From the NCBI GenBank assembly GCA_963724665.1, contig CAVRVH010000007.1:62001-126000 (forward strand): DNA of 64,000 bases. The letters run 5' to 3'. This DNA comes from DASUPK01 sp963724665 (GTDB lineage: Bacteria > Actinomycetota > Thermoleophilia > Solirubrobacterales > 70-9). The stretch's first letter is position 1. The number at the start of each line of letters is the position of its first letter. The notes below the pieces were generated by a model that ran no database searches, was not told the DNA's origin, and saw only the letters and a list, made by a program, of their open reading frames with translations. Of this stretch, positions 1 through 9,175 are shown piece by piece. The translations under genes were made by a program, and so were the position numbers.

Positions 1-24
1 CCAGTAGAAAGAAGAGGCTTCAGG

Positions 25-1119
25 ATGAATTTCGAGATGAAGGAGCTACCGCGACAGCAGTCGGACCGCGTCCGCGACCAGCGGATCGAGCGTGTCGTCG
101 AGCTGGTCTCTCCGGCGGAGATCCTCGAGGACCAGCCGCTCGGGCCCAAGCGAGAGGACGCGGTCCTGGGCCATCGTGACGAGGTCAAGTCGGTATTGGA
201 CCGCGAGGACGATCGCCTGCTCGTCGTCGTCGGACCGTGCAGCGTTCACGACCCAGAGGCGGCAATGGATTACGCGCAGCGCCTCAGCGCGCGGGCCGAG
301 GACCTTCGAGGGGACCTCTGCATCGCGATGCGCACCTACTTCGAGAAGCCACGCACGACCACGGGCTGGAAGGGGCTGATCAACGACCCGCACCTGGACG
401 ATTCGAGGGACGTCAACCAGGGGCTTCACACGGCCCGCCGGCTCCTGCTCGAGGTCACCGATCTCGGTCTGGCGGTCGGCTGTGAGTTCCTCGACCCGAT
501 CACGCCGCAGTACATCTCCGACGTGGTGTCCTGGGGGGCGATCGGTGCCCGCACCACTGAGAGTCAGATCCACCGCCAGCTCGCCTCCGGCCTCTCCATG
601 CCCGTCGGCTTCAAGAACGGCACCGCCGGCAGCGTCAAGCTGGCCGTGGACGCCGTCCGGGCGGCGGCCGGGCCTCACGCCTTCGCGGGCGTGGACGTCA
701 GCGGAACCCCGGCGATCCTCTACACGGAGGGCAATCCCGACTGTCACGTGATCCTGCGCGGCGGGAAGGGGGCGCCGAACTACGACGCCGACAGCGTCGG
801 GGGAGCGCTCGAACAGCTCGGCGACGCGGGGCTGCAGGAGCGGATCATCATCGATGCCTCCCACGACAACAGCGGCAAGGACCACGAGCGCCAGCCGCAG
901 GTGGTCAGCGAGATCGCGGACCAGATCGCGGCTGGGAACGGCGCGATCGTCGGCGTGATGATGGAGTCGTTCCTGGTGGCGGGCCGGCAGGACCTCGAAT
1001 CCGATGGCGACCTGATCTACGGCCAGTCGATCACCGACGCCTGTATGGACTGGGACACGACCGTGCTGACCCTGGACCGGCTCGCCTCCGCGGTGCGAAA
1101 GCGCCGCGAAGCCGGCTGA
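25..1119 (+). CDS. aroF: Class I (AroG-type) 3-deoxy-7-phosphoheptulonate synthase
   Basis: Condenses phosphoenolpyruvate and erythrose 4-phosphate, the first step of the shikimate pathway, in the cytosol. The 364-residue protein has the class I signatures VVGPCSVHDP (about residues 68-77), KPRTTTGWKG (about 108-117), GARTTESQ (about 174-181) and a late DASHDNSGKDH segment, and its length matches the AroG/F/H family. The ATG follows a gaagagg ribosome site. It lies 14 bases before tyrA and leads an aroF-tyrA-aroA run. The N-terminal extension of about 40 residues could carry allosteric control, but which amino acid inhibits it cannot be read from sequence. The paralog letter (F, G or H) is arbitrary. 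Confidence 0.95.
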   Translation: MNFEMKELPRQQSDRVRDQRIERVVELVSPAEILEDQPLGPKREDAVLGHRDEVKSVLDREDDRLLVVVGPCSVHDPEAAMDYAQRLSARAEDLRGDLCIAMRTYFEKPRTTTGWKGLINDPHLDDSRDVNQGLHTARRLLLEVTDLGLAVGCEFLDPITPQYISDVVSWGAIGARTTESQIHRQLASGLSMPVGFKNGTAGSVKLAVDAVRAAAGPHAFAGVDVSGTPAILYTEGNPDCHVILRGGKGAPNYDADSVGGALEQLGDAGLQERIIIDASHDNSGKDHERQPQVVSEIADQIAAGNGAIVGVMMESFLVAGRQDLESDGDLIYGQSITDACMDWDTTVLTLDRLASAVRKRREAG

Positions 1120-1133
1120 CCTAGGTTCTGGCC

Positions 1134-2210
1134 ATGAAGATCGCCGTCCTCGGCGTGGGGCTGATCGGGGGTTCGATCGGTCTCGCCGCCCGCGCCAGAC
1201 TCGATGCCGAGGTCGCCGGGTTCGATCCCGACCGCGAGCTGATCGACCGGGCGATGGAGCTCGGTGCGATCGACTCGGCGCACGACTCGGTCGCAGGCGC
1301 GGTGGAGGGCGCCGAGCTGGTCTTCTGCGCCGCTCCGGTCATGGCGCTTCCGGGCCTCGCCGCCGAGGCGCTCGAGGCCGCGGGGGACGAGTGCGCGGTC
1401 ACTGACGTGGGCTCCGTGAAGCGTGACGTGATCGCCGCTCTGGGATCGGACAGCCGCTTCGTCGGCGGCCATCCGCTCGCGGGGGCGGAGACCTCGGGAG
1501 TCGAGGGCGCGCGCGCCGACCTCTTCGAGGGCGCCCGCTGGTATCTGACGCCGACCTCGACCACACAGGGAATGCTCTACGACCGCGTTCAGCGCGCGAT
1601 CGCCGACATCGGGGCGCGCCCCCAGGCGATCGAGGCCGATACCCACGACCGGCTGATGGCGACGATCAGCCACCTGCCGCATGTGGTGGCGAACGTGCTC
1701 GTGACCCAGGCCGCGACCGCGCTCAGCGAGGAGTCCGAGCACCTGCCCGAGGTCGGCCCGAGCTTTCGCGACGCAACGCGGGTGGCGGGCGCCAACCCGG
1801 CGATCTGGGGTGACATCTTCACCGGGAACCGCGAGGCCGTCGCAGCCGAGATCGACGCCGCCGTCGCCAGGCTCAGCGAGGCGGCCGAGCTGATTCGGTC
1901 CGGCGAGCCTGAGGCCGTGACCGAATGGCACGCAGAGGCGGGTAGCCGCCGTCGTGAGCTGATCGAGACCGAGATCGCCGGCGGGCCGCTTCACGAGCTC
2001 CGCGTCCGTGTTCCGAACCGCCCGGGGATCGTCGCCGAGATCGCGCTGGAGCTGGGACGGGCGGGCGTCAACATCGAGGACATGGCCCTCTACCCGGCGG
2101 CCGACATGACCTCCGGGGCGATCTCGCTCTACATCGCCGGGGAGGACGAGGCGACCCGCGCCGAGAAGCTCGTTCGGGACCTCGGCCACGACGTATCCCG
2201 GGCCGAATGA
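1134..2210 (+). CDS. tyrA: Prephenate dehydrogenase with C-terminal ACT domain
   Basis: Oxidatively decarboxylates prephenate to 4-hydroxyphenylpyruvate for tyrosine synthesis. The N-terminus has a Rossmann motif GVGLIGGSIG (residues 7-16). The catalytic-region GGHPLAGAETSG (about 111-122) follows, then the helical dimerisation domain. Residues about 285-345 (HELRVRVPNRPGIVAEI onward) form an ACT domain, which in this family usually gives tyrosine feedback inhibition. The stop overlaps the aroA start (ATGA), so the two are translationally coupled. The 358-residue length fits TyrA-ACT proteins. Confidence 0.94.
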   Translation: MKIAVLGVGLIGGSIGLAARARLDAEVAGFDPDRELIDRAMELGAIDSAHDSVAGAVEGAELVFCAAPVMALPGLAAEALEAAGDECAVTDVGSVKRDVIAALGSDSRFVGGHPLAGAETSGVEGARADLFEGARWYLTPTSTTQGMLYDRVQRAIADIGARPQAIEADTHDRLMATISHLPHVVANVLVTQAATALSEESEHLPEVGPSFRDATRVAGANPAIWGDIFTGNREAVAAEIDAAVARLSEAAELIRSGEPEAVTEWHAEAGSRRRELIETEIAGGPLHELRVRVPNRPGIVAEIALELGRAGVNIEDMALYPAADMTSGAISLYIAGEDEATRAEKLVRDLGHDVSRAE

Positions 2211-3529
2211 CGCGGTTCGAGCCGACCGGGCCACTTCGCGGCGAGCTGCGGCCGCCTCCCGACAAGTCGGTCACCCACCGCGCGGCTCTGATCGGCGCGA
2301 TGGCCGACGGCCCGACGAGGGTCACTGGCTACCTCGACTCCGAGGACACCCGGGCGACGCTGCGAGCGGTCGAGGCCGTCGGGGCGGAGGTCCGCGAGGG
2401 CGAGCCCGACGACTACGGCGGGTTCTTCGTAGAGATCGAGGGAGTGGGCCTCCGCGGTGCGCGCCCCGCCGAGATCGACGTGGGCAACGCCGGGACGCTG
2501 CTGCGCATCATGCCGGGGTGGCTCGCCGGACAGCCCGATGGCGAATGGACCCTCGACGGCGACGATTCGATCCGGCGCCGCCCGGTGGATCGGATCGCCG
2601 AGCCACTGAGCCGGATGGGAGCGGGCGTGGACTGCCGCGACGGGCGCCTGCCGCCACTTCGGCTGCGGGGCGCGCGGCTCCACGGCATCGACTACGAGAT
2701 GCCGGTTGCCAGCGCCCAGGTCAAGTCCTGCCTGCTGCTCGCCGGGTTGCTGGCCGAGGGCGAGACCACGATCCAGGAGCCGCTCTGGACTCGCGACCAC
2801 ACCGAGCGGATGCTCGCCGCAATGGGCGCTTCGATCCGCCGGGAGGGGGACGCGCTGATCGTGTCGCCGGCTGAGCGCCTGGAGGCGGGCGACGTGCCGG
2901 TGCCGGGTGACTTCTCCTCGGCCGCCTTCTTCATCGCCGGGGCGCTGCTGATCCCGGGCAGCGAGGTCGGCCTCCGGGAGGTCGGCATCAATCGCAACCG
3001 GATCGGGATGCTTTCGATCCTCTCCCGGATGGGGGTCGAGATGGGCGCGGCGCACGAGGAGGGGAGAGCGATGACCGTGCACGAGATCCGCGAGCCCGGT
3101 CCGGAGCCGATCGCGACCCTGCATGTGCGCAACGCGCCGCTGCACGGCACCGAGATCACCGCGGCGGATGTCCCCGCCGCGATCGACGAGCTCCCGCTCC
3201 TTGCCCTGCTCGCATGCTTCGCCGACGGAGAGACAGTGGTGAGCGGAGCCGAGGAGCTCAGGGCCAAGGAATCGGATCGGATCTCGGGCGTGGTCGAGGG
3301 CCTCTCCGGCCTCGGCGCCGACATCGAGGCGCGGCCCGACGGGTTCATGGTCCGCGGGACGAACGGGCTGCGCGGCGGCAGGCTCGACGCCCGGGGAGAC
3401 CACCGCCTCGCGATGGTGGGCGCGATCGCGGGCCTTGCCTCCGAGGAGGGCGTCGAGGTCGACGGCTTCGAGGCGGTGGCGGTCAGCTACCCGCGCTTCG
3501 AGCGGGACCTGCGCTCGCTACTCGCCTGA
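2207..3529 (+). CDS. aroA: 5-enolpyruvylshikimate-3-phosphate synthase
   Basis: Transfers enolpyruvyl from PEP to shikimate 3-phosphate, the sixth shikimate-pathway step. Motifs seen are PPDKSVTHRA (about 17-26), GNAGTLLR (about 93-100), RRPVDRI, AKESDRI (about 350) and GDHRLAM (about 396). The 440-residue length is typical. The start overlaps the end of tyrA by 4 bases. In many actinobacteria aroA is followed directly by cmk; here an opposite-strand cupin gene lies between, and its 3' end overlaps aroA by 12 bases. Confidence 0.96.
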   Translation: MTRFEPTGPLRGELRPPPDKSVTHRAALIGAMADGPTRVTGYLDSEDTRATLRAVEAVGAEVREGEPDDYGGFFVEIEGVGLRGARPAEIDVGNAGTLLRIMPGWLAGQPDGEWTLDGDDSIRRRPVDRIAEPLSRMGAGVDCRDGRLPPLRLRGARLHGIDYEMPVASAQVKSCLLLAGLLAEGETTIQEPLWTRDHTERMLAAMGASIRREGDALIVSPAERLEAGDVPVPGDFSSAAFFIAGALLIPGSEVGLREVGINRNRIGMLSILSRMGVEMGAAHEEGRAMTVHEIREPGPEPIATLHVRNAPLHGTEITAADVPAAIDELPLLALLACFADGETVVSGAEELRAKESDRISGVVEGLSGLGADIEARPDGFMVRGTNGLRGGRLDARGDHRLAMVGAIAGLASEEGVEVDGFEAVAVSYPRFERDLRSLLA

Positions 3530-3856
3530 GTTCTGCTGGGAGGGGTGCCCGTCCCCGGGCCATGGGGACAGCACCAGCAGGATCCGGGAATCCTCGACGG
3601 CCTCGACCTCGTGGCGCTCCTTCGGATCGAAGATCGCGAGGAGGCCGGGCCCGCCGGAGGCGTTGTTGCCGTCGGGCGTGGTGAAGACGACGTTCCCGTC
3701 GATGACCAGCAGCCAGGCGCGCTCGTGGACCTGGTGCTCCTGGAGCTGCTCGCCCTTGGGCAGGTTGATGACGATCGCGCGGCCCTCGGAATCGGAGTCG
3801 AGCACCTGCGGCTGGCGCGGCTCGACCGTCATCTCGTTGAGGTTCCAGCTCTCCAT
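3518..3856 (-). CDS. Small cupin-domain protein
   Basis: A 112-residue single-domain beta-barrel protein. It contains the cupin-like pattern QLQEHQVHERAWLLVIDG, then GLLAIFDPKERHEVEAVEDSRILLVLSPWPG, matching the two conserved cupin motifs with metal-ligand-type His/Glu residues. I chose the ATG at 3856 because the open frame extends upstream only into low-complexity Arg-rich sequence. The gene converges on aroA with a 12-base 3' overlap and diverges from cmk with 56 bases between starts. Substrate unknown; such small cupins can be sensors or isomerases, so no function is assigned. Confidence 0.75.
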   Translation of the reverse strand: MESWNLNEMTVEPRQPQVLDSDSEGRAIVINLPKGEQLQEHQVHERAWLLVIDGNVVFTTPDGNNASGGPGLLAIFDPKERHEVEAVEDSRILLVLSPWPGDGHPSQQNSGE

Positions 3857-3869
3857 CGGCAAGCGGCAC

Positions 3870-3898
3870 TCTATATCCAGGCCCCGTGCAGGCAAAAC
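3870..3898 (-). promoter_or_regulatory. Possible promoter for the cupin gene
   Basis: On the minus strand GTTTTG (3893-3898) is followed after 17 bases by TATAGA (3870-3875), about 14 bases before the cupin ATG. The TATA-rich stretch stands out in this GC-rich region. The -35 match is poor, so this is tentative; the same AT-rich patch could serve cmk on the plus strand. Confidence 0.3.
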
Positions 3899-3912
3899 CC
3901 TAGGCTGCGCCC

Positions 3913-4551
3913 ATGGTGATCGCGATCGACGGGCCCGCCGGGGCCGGCAAGTCCACCGTGGCACGAGGCGTCGCCAGGGCGCTCGGGTTCACCTACCTCG
4001 ACTCCGGGGCCATGTACCGGTGCGTGGCCCTGGCGGCACTCGACAGGCACATTGACCTCGACGACGGCGAGCGGCTGGGGGAGATGGCCTGGGATCTCGA
4101 TGTGGGATTCGACGGGGACACCGTGAAGCTCGACGGGAAGCCGGTCGAGGGGAGGATCCGCTCGCCGGAGGTGACGATCGCTGCATCCAAGGTTTCGGTG
4201 CATCCGCAGGTGCGGCAGGCGATGGTGAAGCGCCAGAGGGAGCTGATCGCCGCGGGCAACTACGTTGCCGAGGGACGCGACATCGGGACCGTGGTCAGCC
4301 CCGATTCGCCACTGAAGGTCTTCCTGACGGCGAGCGAGGAGGAGCGCGCACGGCGCCGCGCCGCCGAGACGGGCACCTCCGTGGATGAGGTGCGTCGGGC
4401 GATCGAGGACCGAGATCGCCGCGATCGCGGCCGCGAGCATGGGGCGCTTCGCGCCGCCGACGACTCGGTTGACCTCGATACGACCGATCTCTCGCCGGAC
4501 GAGGTCGTGGAGCGAATCGCGGCACTCGCCCGCGAGAGGGCGATTGCCTGA
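3913..4551 (+). CDS. cmk: Cytidylate kinase
   Basis: Phosphorylates CMP/dCMP to the diphosphate. The P-loop GPAGAGKS lies at residues 7-14, followed by LDSGAMYR (about 28-35), the CMP-binding EGRDIGTVV (about 118-126) and an Arg-rich lid (ARRRAAET, then DRDRRDRGRE). The 212-residue length fits bacterial Cmk, slightly on the short side. The stop codon shares one base with the ATG of der (TGATG), a coupling common in actinobacteria. Confidence 0.95.
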   Translation: MVIAIDGPAGAGKSTVARGVARALGFTYLDSGAMYRCVALAALDRHIDLDDGERLGEMAWDLDVGFDGDTVKLDGKPVEGRIRSPEVTIAASKVSVHPQVRQAMVKRQRELIAAGNYVAEGRDIGTVVSPDSPLKVFLTASEEERARRRAAETGTSVDEVRRAIEDRDRRDRGREHGALRAADDSVDLDTTDLSPDEVVERIAALARERAIA

Positions 4552-5936
4552 TGGCGGATCAACCCGGACAGCCACATGCCCGCGCGCTGCGCCCTCGACC
4601 GACGGTTGCGGTCGTCGGGTTCCCAAACGCGGGGAAGAGCACGCTCGTCAACCGGCTCGCCGGCGGCCGCGAGGCGGTCACGGATGCGGAACCGGGCGTC
4701 ACGAGGGACCGCAAGGCGCTCGAGACCGAGTGGAACGGACTCAGCCTCGACCTGATCGACACCGGAGGGGTGGACCTAGCCGACTCGGCCGAGCTCGCCC
4801 GCTCCGTGCAATCCCAGGCGCGAGCGGCGATCGAAGAGGCGGACATGGTCCTGCTGGTCGTGGACGCAAGGGCCGGCCTCGGGCCCGGAGACGCTGAGCT
4901 GGCGGATCTCCTTCGCCGCTCCGGCCGCCCGGTCGTCGTGGCCGCGAACAAGATCGACCGGGTCGAGGATCAGGCGCTCACGGCGGAGTTGAACTCACTG
5001 GGTTTGGGGGAGCCCCTCCCGGTCTCCGCTTCACACGGACTGGGAACCGGCGACCTGCTCGACCGGCTGGTGGAGGAGCTGCGGCGGCACGCCGTGGAGG
5101 GGGTGGAGGACGACGAGGACCAGCCGCCTCGAATCGCGATCCTCGGCCGGCCGAACGTCGGCAAGTCCTCGATGCTCAATGCCCTGCTCGGCTCCGAGCG
5201 TGTGATCGTCAGCGAGGTTGCCGGGACCACCCGCGATCCGGTGGACACCGAGGCGGATGTCGGCGGCAAGCGGATCGTCCTGGTGGACACGGCGGGGCTC
5301 CGCCGCAGGGGCAAGGTCGCGGGCACGGTCGACTACTACGCGCAGCTTCGCTCCGAACGAGCGGCCGAGCGCGCGGACGCGGCGATCGTCGTCTGCGACG
5401 CCACTGAGGGCGTCACCTCGGAGGACCTGCGGGTCGCCGAGCTCGCCATGCGCTCCGGTTGCGCCTCGGTGCTCGCGCTCAACAAGTGGGATGCCTCGAG
5501 GACCGATCTGGATGACGCCCGCGCACGCGTCCAGCAGAAGAGCCGGCTCCGCCCTCCCGTCCTGACCTGCTCGGCGCTCACCGGTCGCGGCGTCGGGGCC
5601 GTCCTGCGGCAGGCGGTCGTCCTCGCCGAGCGATCCGGGGAGCGGATTCCGACGCCGGAGCTCAACAAGTTCATCTCCACCGTGGTCGGGGACCGGCCGC
5701 CGCCGCAGCGCCACGGCCGCAGGCTCCGCCTCTACTACGCGGCGCAGGTGGGAAGGCGGCCGCCGCGATTCGCGATCCAGGTGAACGACCGCCGGCTGAT
5801 CAGCCGTGACTGGGCCTTCCATCTCGAGAACCGAATGCGCGACGCGTACTCCCTTCAGGGGGTCCCGCTGGTGATCGATTACGTCCCCAAGAAGGGGAGA
5901 CGGAACCGGAGCGCGGAGCGCGCGGGCCGGGTATAA
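4551..5936 (+). CDS. der: Ribosome-assembly GTPase Der (EngA)
   Basis: Tandem GTPase for 50S subunit maturation. Two G domains are visible: the first with GFPNAGKST (about 22-30), DTGG and NKID; the second with GRPNVGKSS (about 198-206), DTAGLRRRGK and NKWD. A C-terminal KH-like domain follows (about 360-440) and ends in a basic tail KKGRRNRSAER. Length 461. The start overlaps the cmk stop by one base. Confidence 0.96.
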   Translation: MADQPGQPHARALRPRPTVAVVGFPNAGKSTLVNRLAGGREAVTDAEPGVTRDRKALETEWNGLSLDLIDTGGVDLADSAELARSVQSQARAAIEEADMVLLVVDARAGLGPGDAELADLLRRSGRPVVVAANKIDRVEDQALTAELNSLGLGEPLPVSASHGLGTGDLLDRLVEELRRHAVEGVEDDEDQPPRIAILGRPNVGKSSMLNALLGSERVIVSEVAGTTRDPVDTEADVGGKRIVLVDTAGLRRRGKVAGTVDYYAQLRSERAAERADAAIVVCDATEGVTSEDLRVAELAMRSGCASVLALNKWDASRTDLDDARARVQQKSRLRPPVLTCSALTGRGVGAVLRQAVVLAERSGERIPTPELNKFISTVVGDRPPPQRHGRRLRLYYAAQVGRRPPRFAIQVNDRRLISRDWAFHLENRMRDAYSLQGVPLVIDYVPKKGRRNRSAERAGRV

Positions 5937-5946
5937 CCGGCGGTTC

Positions 5947-7902
5947 GTGAGTGACATGCGAGGGGGCTCCGAAAGGAGCCACCCGATTAATGAGGCGGGT
6001 GATCCCGAGGGCAAGAAGGCCCCCGAGGAGACCGGCGACAAGAGCACGGAGGGGAAGAAGCGTAAGCGCGCGCGCTTTCGCCGTCGCGTCAGCCTGCCAA
6101 GGCCGAGCTTGCCAAAGCCGAAGATCTCACCACCAAACCTGTCCAAGCCCAAGGGGACGGACGATCTCCGATTCCGCACGGTCACCCGCCTGCGCGCGAT
6201 CGGCTACTGGCTGCGCGAAAAGGCGCAGGTCGCCTCGCGCTTGGCAAAACAGGCGGGAGCCGCTCTGGCCTACTGGTGGTCGAAGCGCTCGCGTGGAACG
6301 CGCATCAGGATCTTCGCCGTCGCCGGCGTCGTGGTCCTGTACCTGATCATCAAGTTCCTGCCGGTGCCCGGCGTGCCCTGCGAGATCTCGGCAGCGAAGG
6401 AGTGCGCGCCGTCCAACGACACCATCGCCTACGTGCCGAGGGACGCGATGATCTACGCGCACGTGACGGTGAACAGCGACAGCCACCAGTGGGATCTGGC
6501 GGGGGACCTCCACGACGCGCTGCCGAACTTCACAGCGCTGCTCCAAAGCGACACGAGCGCCCTCGCGACGCCCGCCGGCCGCCAGGTCGACCTCGGGCAC
6601 GAGGTTCTGCCCTGGGCCAAGGATGACCTCGCCCTTCTCGGTGTCCCCGGACCCAAGCAGACGACTCCGGAGACCTACATCGTCGGGGTGGCGGACAGCG
6701 GCAAGGCGGATCAGTTCCTGGCCAGCCTCTCGCCCGGCAACAAGGGCAAGGCGGCGAAGGTCGGTGGCGCCACGGTGACCGTCTACCCGACGGGGCTCGC
6801 CACCGCCCGCTCCGGCGACGAGGCCCTGTTCGGCAATGTGGTGGCAGTCCGCGCCGCACTCGCCGCCCAGTCGGGCCAGGTGCCCAGACTCGAGGGCTCT
6901 GACCAGGATGCGGCTCGAGCAGCCCTGCCGCACGTCCGGCTCGCCGAGCTCTATCTCTCGCGGGCGGGCATCAGCCGGATGCTGGCGGGCAGCCAGGGCA
7001 GCGCAACGCAGCTCAACACATTCGTCGACTACGGCGCCTCCACCGGCATGGCTGCGTCCATGAGGGCTCGCGACGACGGGGTCGAGGTGAACCTGGTCAG
7101 CGACCTCGATCCCAAGCTCGAGCAGAAGAGCCCAACGGTTTTCGCCAGCCTGCCGCAATTCGAGCCCGGTCTCGCCGACGAGGCGGGGTCACAGGCCCTC
7201 GCCTACATCGGCGTGGGCGATCTCGGTCCGGCGTTGAACAAGGCACTGGCGACGGCTGGGGCCGGCGCGCAGGGCCTGGCCGGGTCGCTGAGGTCGCTCG
7301 CGCAGAATCTGCAACAGCAGGCCGGCGTCGATCCCCTCAAGGACCTGCTGCCCGCGCTGGGCGGCCAGGCCGCGCTCGTCGCGGAGCCGACGAACAGCGT
7401 CCCCTACGCGAGCCTGATCGTCGACGACGTCGATGAGCAGAAGGCCGGGGACGCGCTGGCGTCGCTCCAGCAGCCGATCCTGCGTGCCGTCGGCACCCGG
7501 GGGCCGCAGGTTCCGTCCTTCCAGTCCAAGGAGATCGACGGCGTCGCCGTGCACTCCGTGCAGGTCTCGCCCAGCGTGGACCTCTCCTACGCGATCTTCG
7601 ACGGCAAGCTGGTGATCTCCACGCAGCCCGAGGGCATCGCCCAGGTGCGATCGAGCGGCGACAACCTCGCCGGGACCGGGGCGTACCAGGCGGCCACGGA
7701 TCGACTCCCGGACCACGTCTCGGCGCTAGTCTTCCTCAACCTCGATGAGGTGTTGGGGTTGGCCCAGCAGGCCGGCCTGGCAGAAGATCCACTCTATGCC
7801 TCCCTCAGCGAAGACATCTCGCACGTTCAATCTCTCGGCCTAGCCGTGAGAGGGAGCGACGAGGAGCTTCAATCACAGCTCTTCCTGGCCATCCACCACT
7901 GA
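5947..7902 (+). CDS. DUF3352 family membrane-anchored protein
   Basis: A 651-residue protein with a basic, Pro/Lys-rich cytoplasmic N-terminus (about 20-118), one transmembrane helix (about 121-139) and a large extracytoplasmic DUF3352-type region with repeated substrate-accessory-like strands (for example NDTIAYVPRDAMIYAHVTV). Function unknown; related proteins are abundant in Thermoleophilia and other actinobacteria. The GTG at 5947 is the first usable start, 10 bases after der. The first 13 codons overlap a hairpin that recurs elsewhere in the window, so the true start may be further downstream, although no in-frame ATG lies near. Confidence 0.75.
   Translation: MSDMRGGSERSHPINEAGDPEGKKAPEETGDKSTEGKKRKRARFRRRVSLPRPSLPKPKISPPNLSKPKGTDDLRFRTVTRLRAIGYWLREKAQVASRLAKQAGAALAYWWSKRSRGTRIRIFAVAGVVVLYLIIKFLPVPGVPCEISAAKECAPSNDTIAYVPRDAMIYAHVTVNSDSHQWDLAGDLHDALPNFTALLQSDTSALATPAGRQVDLGHEVLPWAKDDLALLGVPGPKQTTPETYIVGVADSGKADQFLASLSPGNKGKAAKVGGATVTVYPTGLATARSGDEALFGNVVAVRAALAAQSGQVPRLEGSDQDAARAALPHVRLAELYLSRAGISRMLAGSQGSATQLNTFVDYGASTGMAASMRARDDGVEVNLVSDLDPKLEQKSPTVFASLPQFEPGLADEAGSQALAYIGVGDLGPALNKALATAGAGAQGLAGSLRSLAQNLQQQAGVDPLKDLLPALGGQAALVAEPTNSVPYASLIVDDVDEQKAGDALASLQQPILRAVGTRGPQVPSFQSKEIDGVAVHSVQVSPSVDLSYAIFDGKLVISTQPEGIAQVRSSGDNLAGTGAYQAATDRLPDHVSALVFLNLDEVLGLAQQAGLAEDPLYASLSEDISHVQSLGLAVRGSDEELQSQLFLAIHH
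5956..5985 (+). repeat. Conserved stem-loop repeat, copy A
   Basis: A hairpin with stem GGCTCC/GGAGCC and loop GAAA, flanked by GGG and CCC that can extend the stem. It aligns to 36957-36985 with 27 identical positions, two mismatches and one loop insertion. It lies between der and the DUF3352 gene and overlaps the predicted start of the latter. Role unknown. Confidence 0.6.
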
Positions 7903-7912
7903 GATAAGGACC

Positions 7913-9157
7913 ATGCAAAAGCTTTCAGAGAACGAATTCCTGTTCACCTCCGAATCCGTCACCGAGGGTCATCCGGACAAGGTCTGCGACCAGATCTCCG
8001 ACGGCGTCCTCGACGCCGTGATGACCGAGGATCCAAACGGCAGGGTGGCCTGCGAGTGCCTGGTGAACACCGGGCTCGTGGTCGTCTCGGGTGAGATCAC
8101 GACCAAGACCTACGTCGACATCCCCTCCATCGCCCGCGAGACGATCCGCAAGATCGGCTACGACGACCCCCGCTACGGCTTCGATCACAAGGCCTGCGCG
8201 GTCCTGAGCGCGATCGACGAGCAGTCCGCCGACATCGCGCAGGGGGTCGACAAGGGCCTCGAGCAGCGAGAGGGCGACAGCTCCGACGAGCTCGACTCCG
8301 CCGGCGCGGGCGACCAGGGAATGATGTTCGGCTACGCGAGCCGCGAGACCAAGGCGCTGATGCCGATGCCGATCCAGGTGGCGCACCAGCTCGCCCGCCA
8401 GCTCGCCGAGGTTCGCAAGGCGGGAGTGATCCCCTATCTCGGCCCGGACGGCAAGACCCAGGTCACCGTCCGCTACGAGAACGACCGCCCGGTGGAGATC
8501 GCCAAGGTCCTGATCTCGACTCAGCATCGCGAGGAGGCCGGGGAGCAGATGATCCGCAACGACCTCTGGGAGCACGTGCTGGAGCCCGTGCTGCACACCG
8601 AGTACAAGGAGCTCTTCACCGAGAAGGAGCTGCTCGAGGACTTCATGGTCAATCCGACCGGGAAGTTCGTGATCGGCGGCCCCGTCGGCGACGCCGGGCT
8701 CACCGGCCGCAAGATCATCGTCGACACCTACGGCGGAGCCGCCCGGCACGGCGGCGGCGCCTTCTCGGGCAAGGACCCGTCGAAGGTGGACCGCTCCGCC
8801 GCCTACGCGGCCCGTTACGTGGCGAAGAACGTGGTCGCCGCCGGCCTCGCGGATCGCTGCGAGGTCCAGGTCGCGTACGCGATCGGCGTGGCGCACCCGG
8901 TCTCGGTGATGGCACAGACCTTCGGCACCGGGAAGGTCTCGGACTCTGAGATCGCCCGCCTGGTGCAGGAGAACTTCGATCTTCGCCCGGCGGCGTTCCG
9001 GCGCTACCTCGACCTGCACCGCCCGATCTTCCAGAAGACGGCGGCCTACGGCCACTTCGGCCGTGAGGACTCCGACTTCACCTGGGAGCGGACGGACCGC
9101 GCTGACACGCTGCGCGAGGCCGCGGGCCTCGGGACGAAGGCCGAAGCACCGGCGTAG
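7913..9157 (+). CDS. metK: S-adenosylmethionine synthase
   Basis: Makes S-adenosylmethionine from methionine and ATP. Signatures: GHPDKVCDQISD (about 18-29), GAGDQGMMFGYA (about 134-145, ATP site) and GGAARHGGGAFSGKDPSKVD (about 277-296, glycine-rich phosphate loop). Length 414 is normal. It begins 10 bases after the DUF3352 gene, so no room exists for a SAM riboswitch directly upstream. In actinobacteria metK is commonly close to priA, as here. Confidence 0.97.
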   Translation: MQKLSENEFLFTSESVTEGHPDKVCDQISDGVLDAVMTEDPNGRVACECLVNTGLVVVSGEITTKTYVDIPSIARETIRKIGYDDPRYGFDHKACAVLSAIDEQSADIAQGVDKGLEQREGDSSDELDSAGAGDQGMMFGYASRETKALMPMPIQVAHQLARQLAEVRKAGVIPYLGPDGKTQVTVRYENDRPVEIAKVLISTQHREEAGEQMIRNDLWEHVLEPVLHTEYKELFTEKELLEDFMVNPTGKFVIGGPVGDAGLTGRKIIVDTYGGAARHGGGAFSGKDPSKVDRSAAYAARYVAKNVVAAGLADRCEVQVAYAIGVAHPVSVMAQTFGTGKVSDSEIARLVQENFDLRPAAFRRYLDLHRPIFQKTAAYGHFGREDSDFTWERTDRADTLREAAGLGTKAEAPA

Positions 9158-9175
9158 CCCGGCGGTAGCCGCGCC

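Noticed and set aside
46..885. Long minus-strand open frames opposite aroF, tyrA, aroA, metK, priA, smc and ilvD
   Set aside because: Their composition is Arg/Ala/His-rich with no domain motifs, and they lie exactly opposite well-identified genes. This is the usual shadow effect at about 70% GC.
7903..7912. SAM riboswitch before metK
   Set aside because: metK starts only 10 bases after the preceding gene, leaving no space for an aptamer directly upstream.
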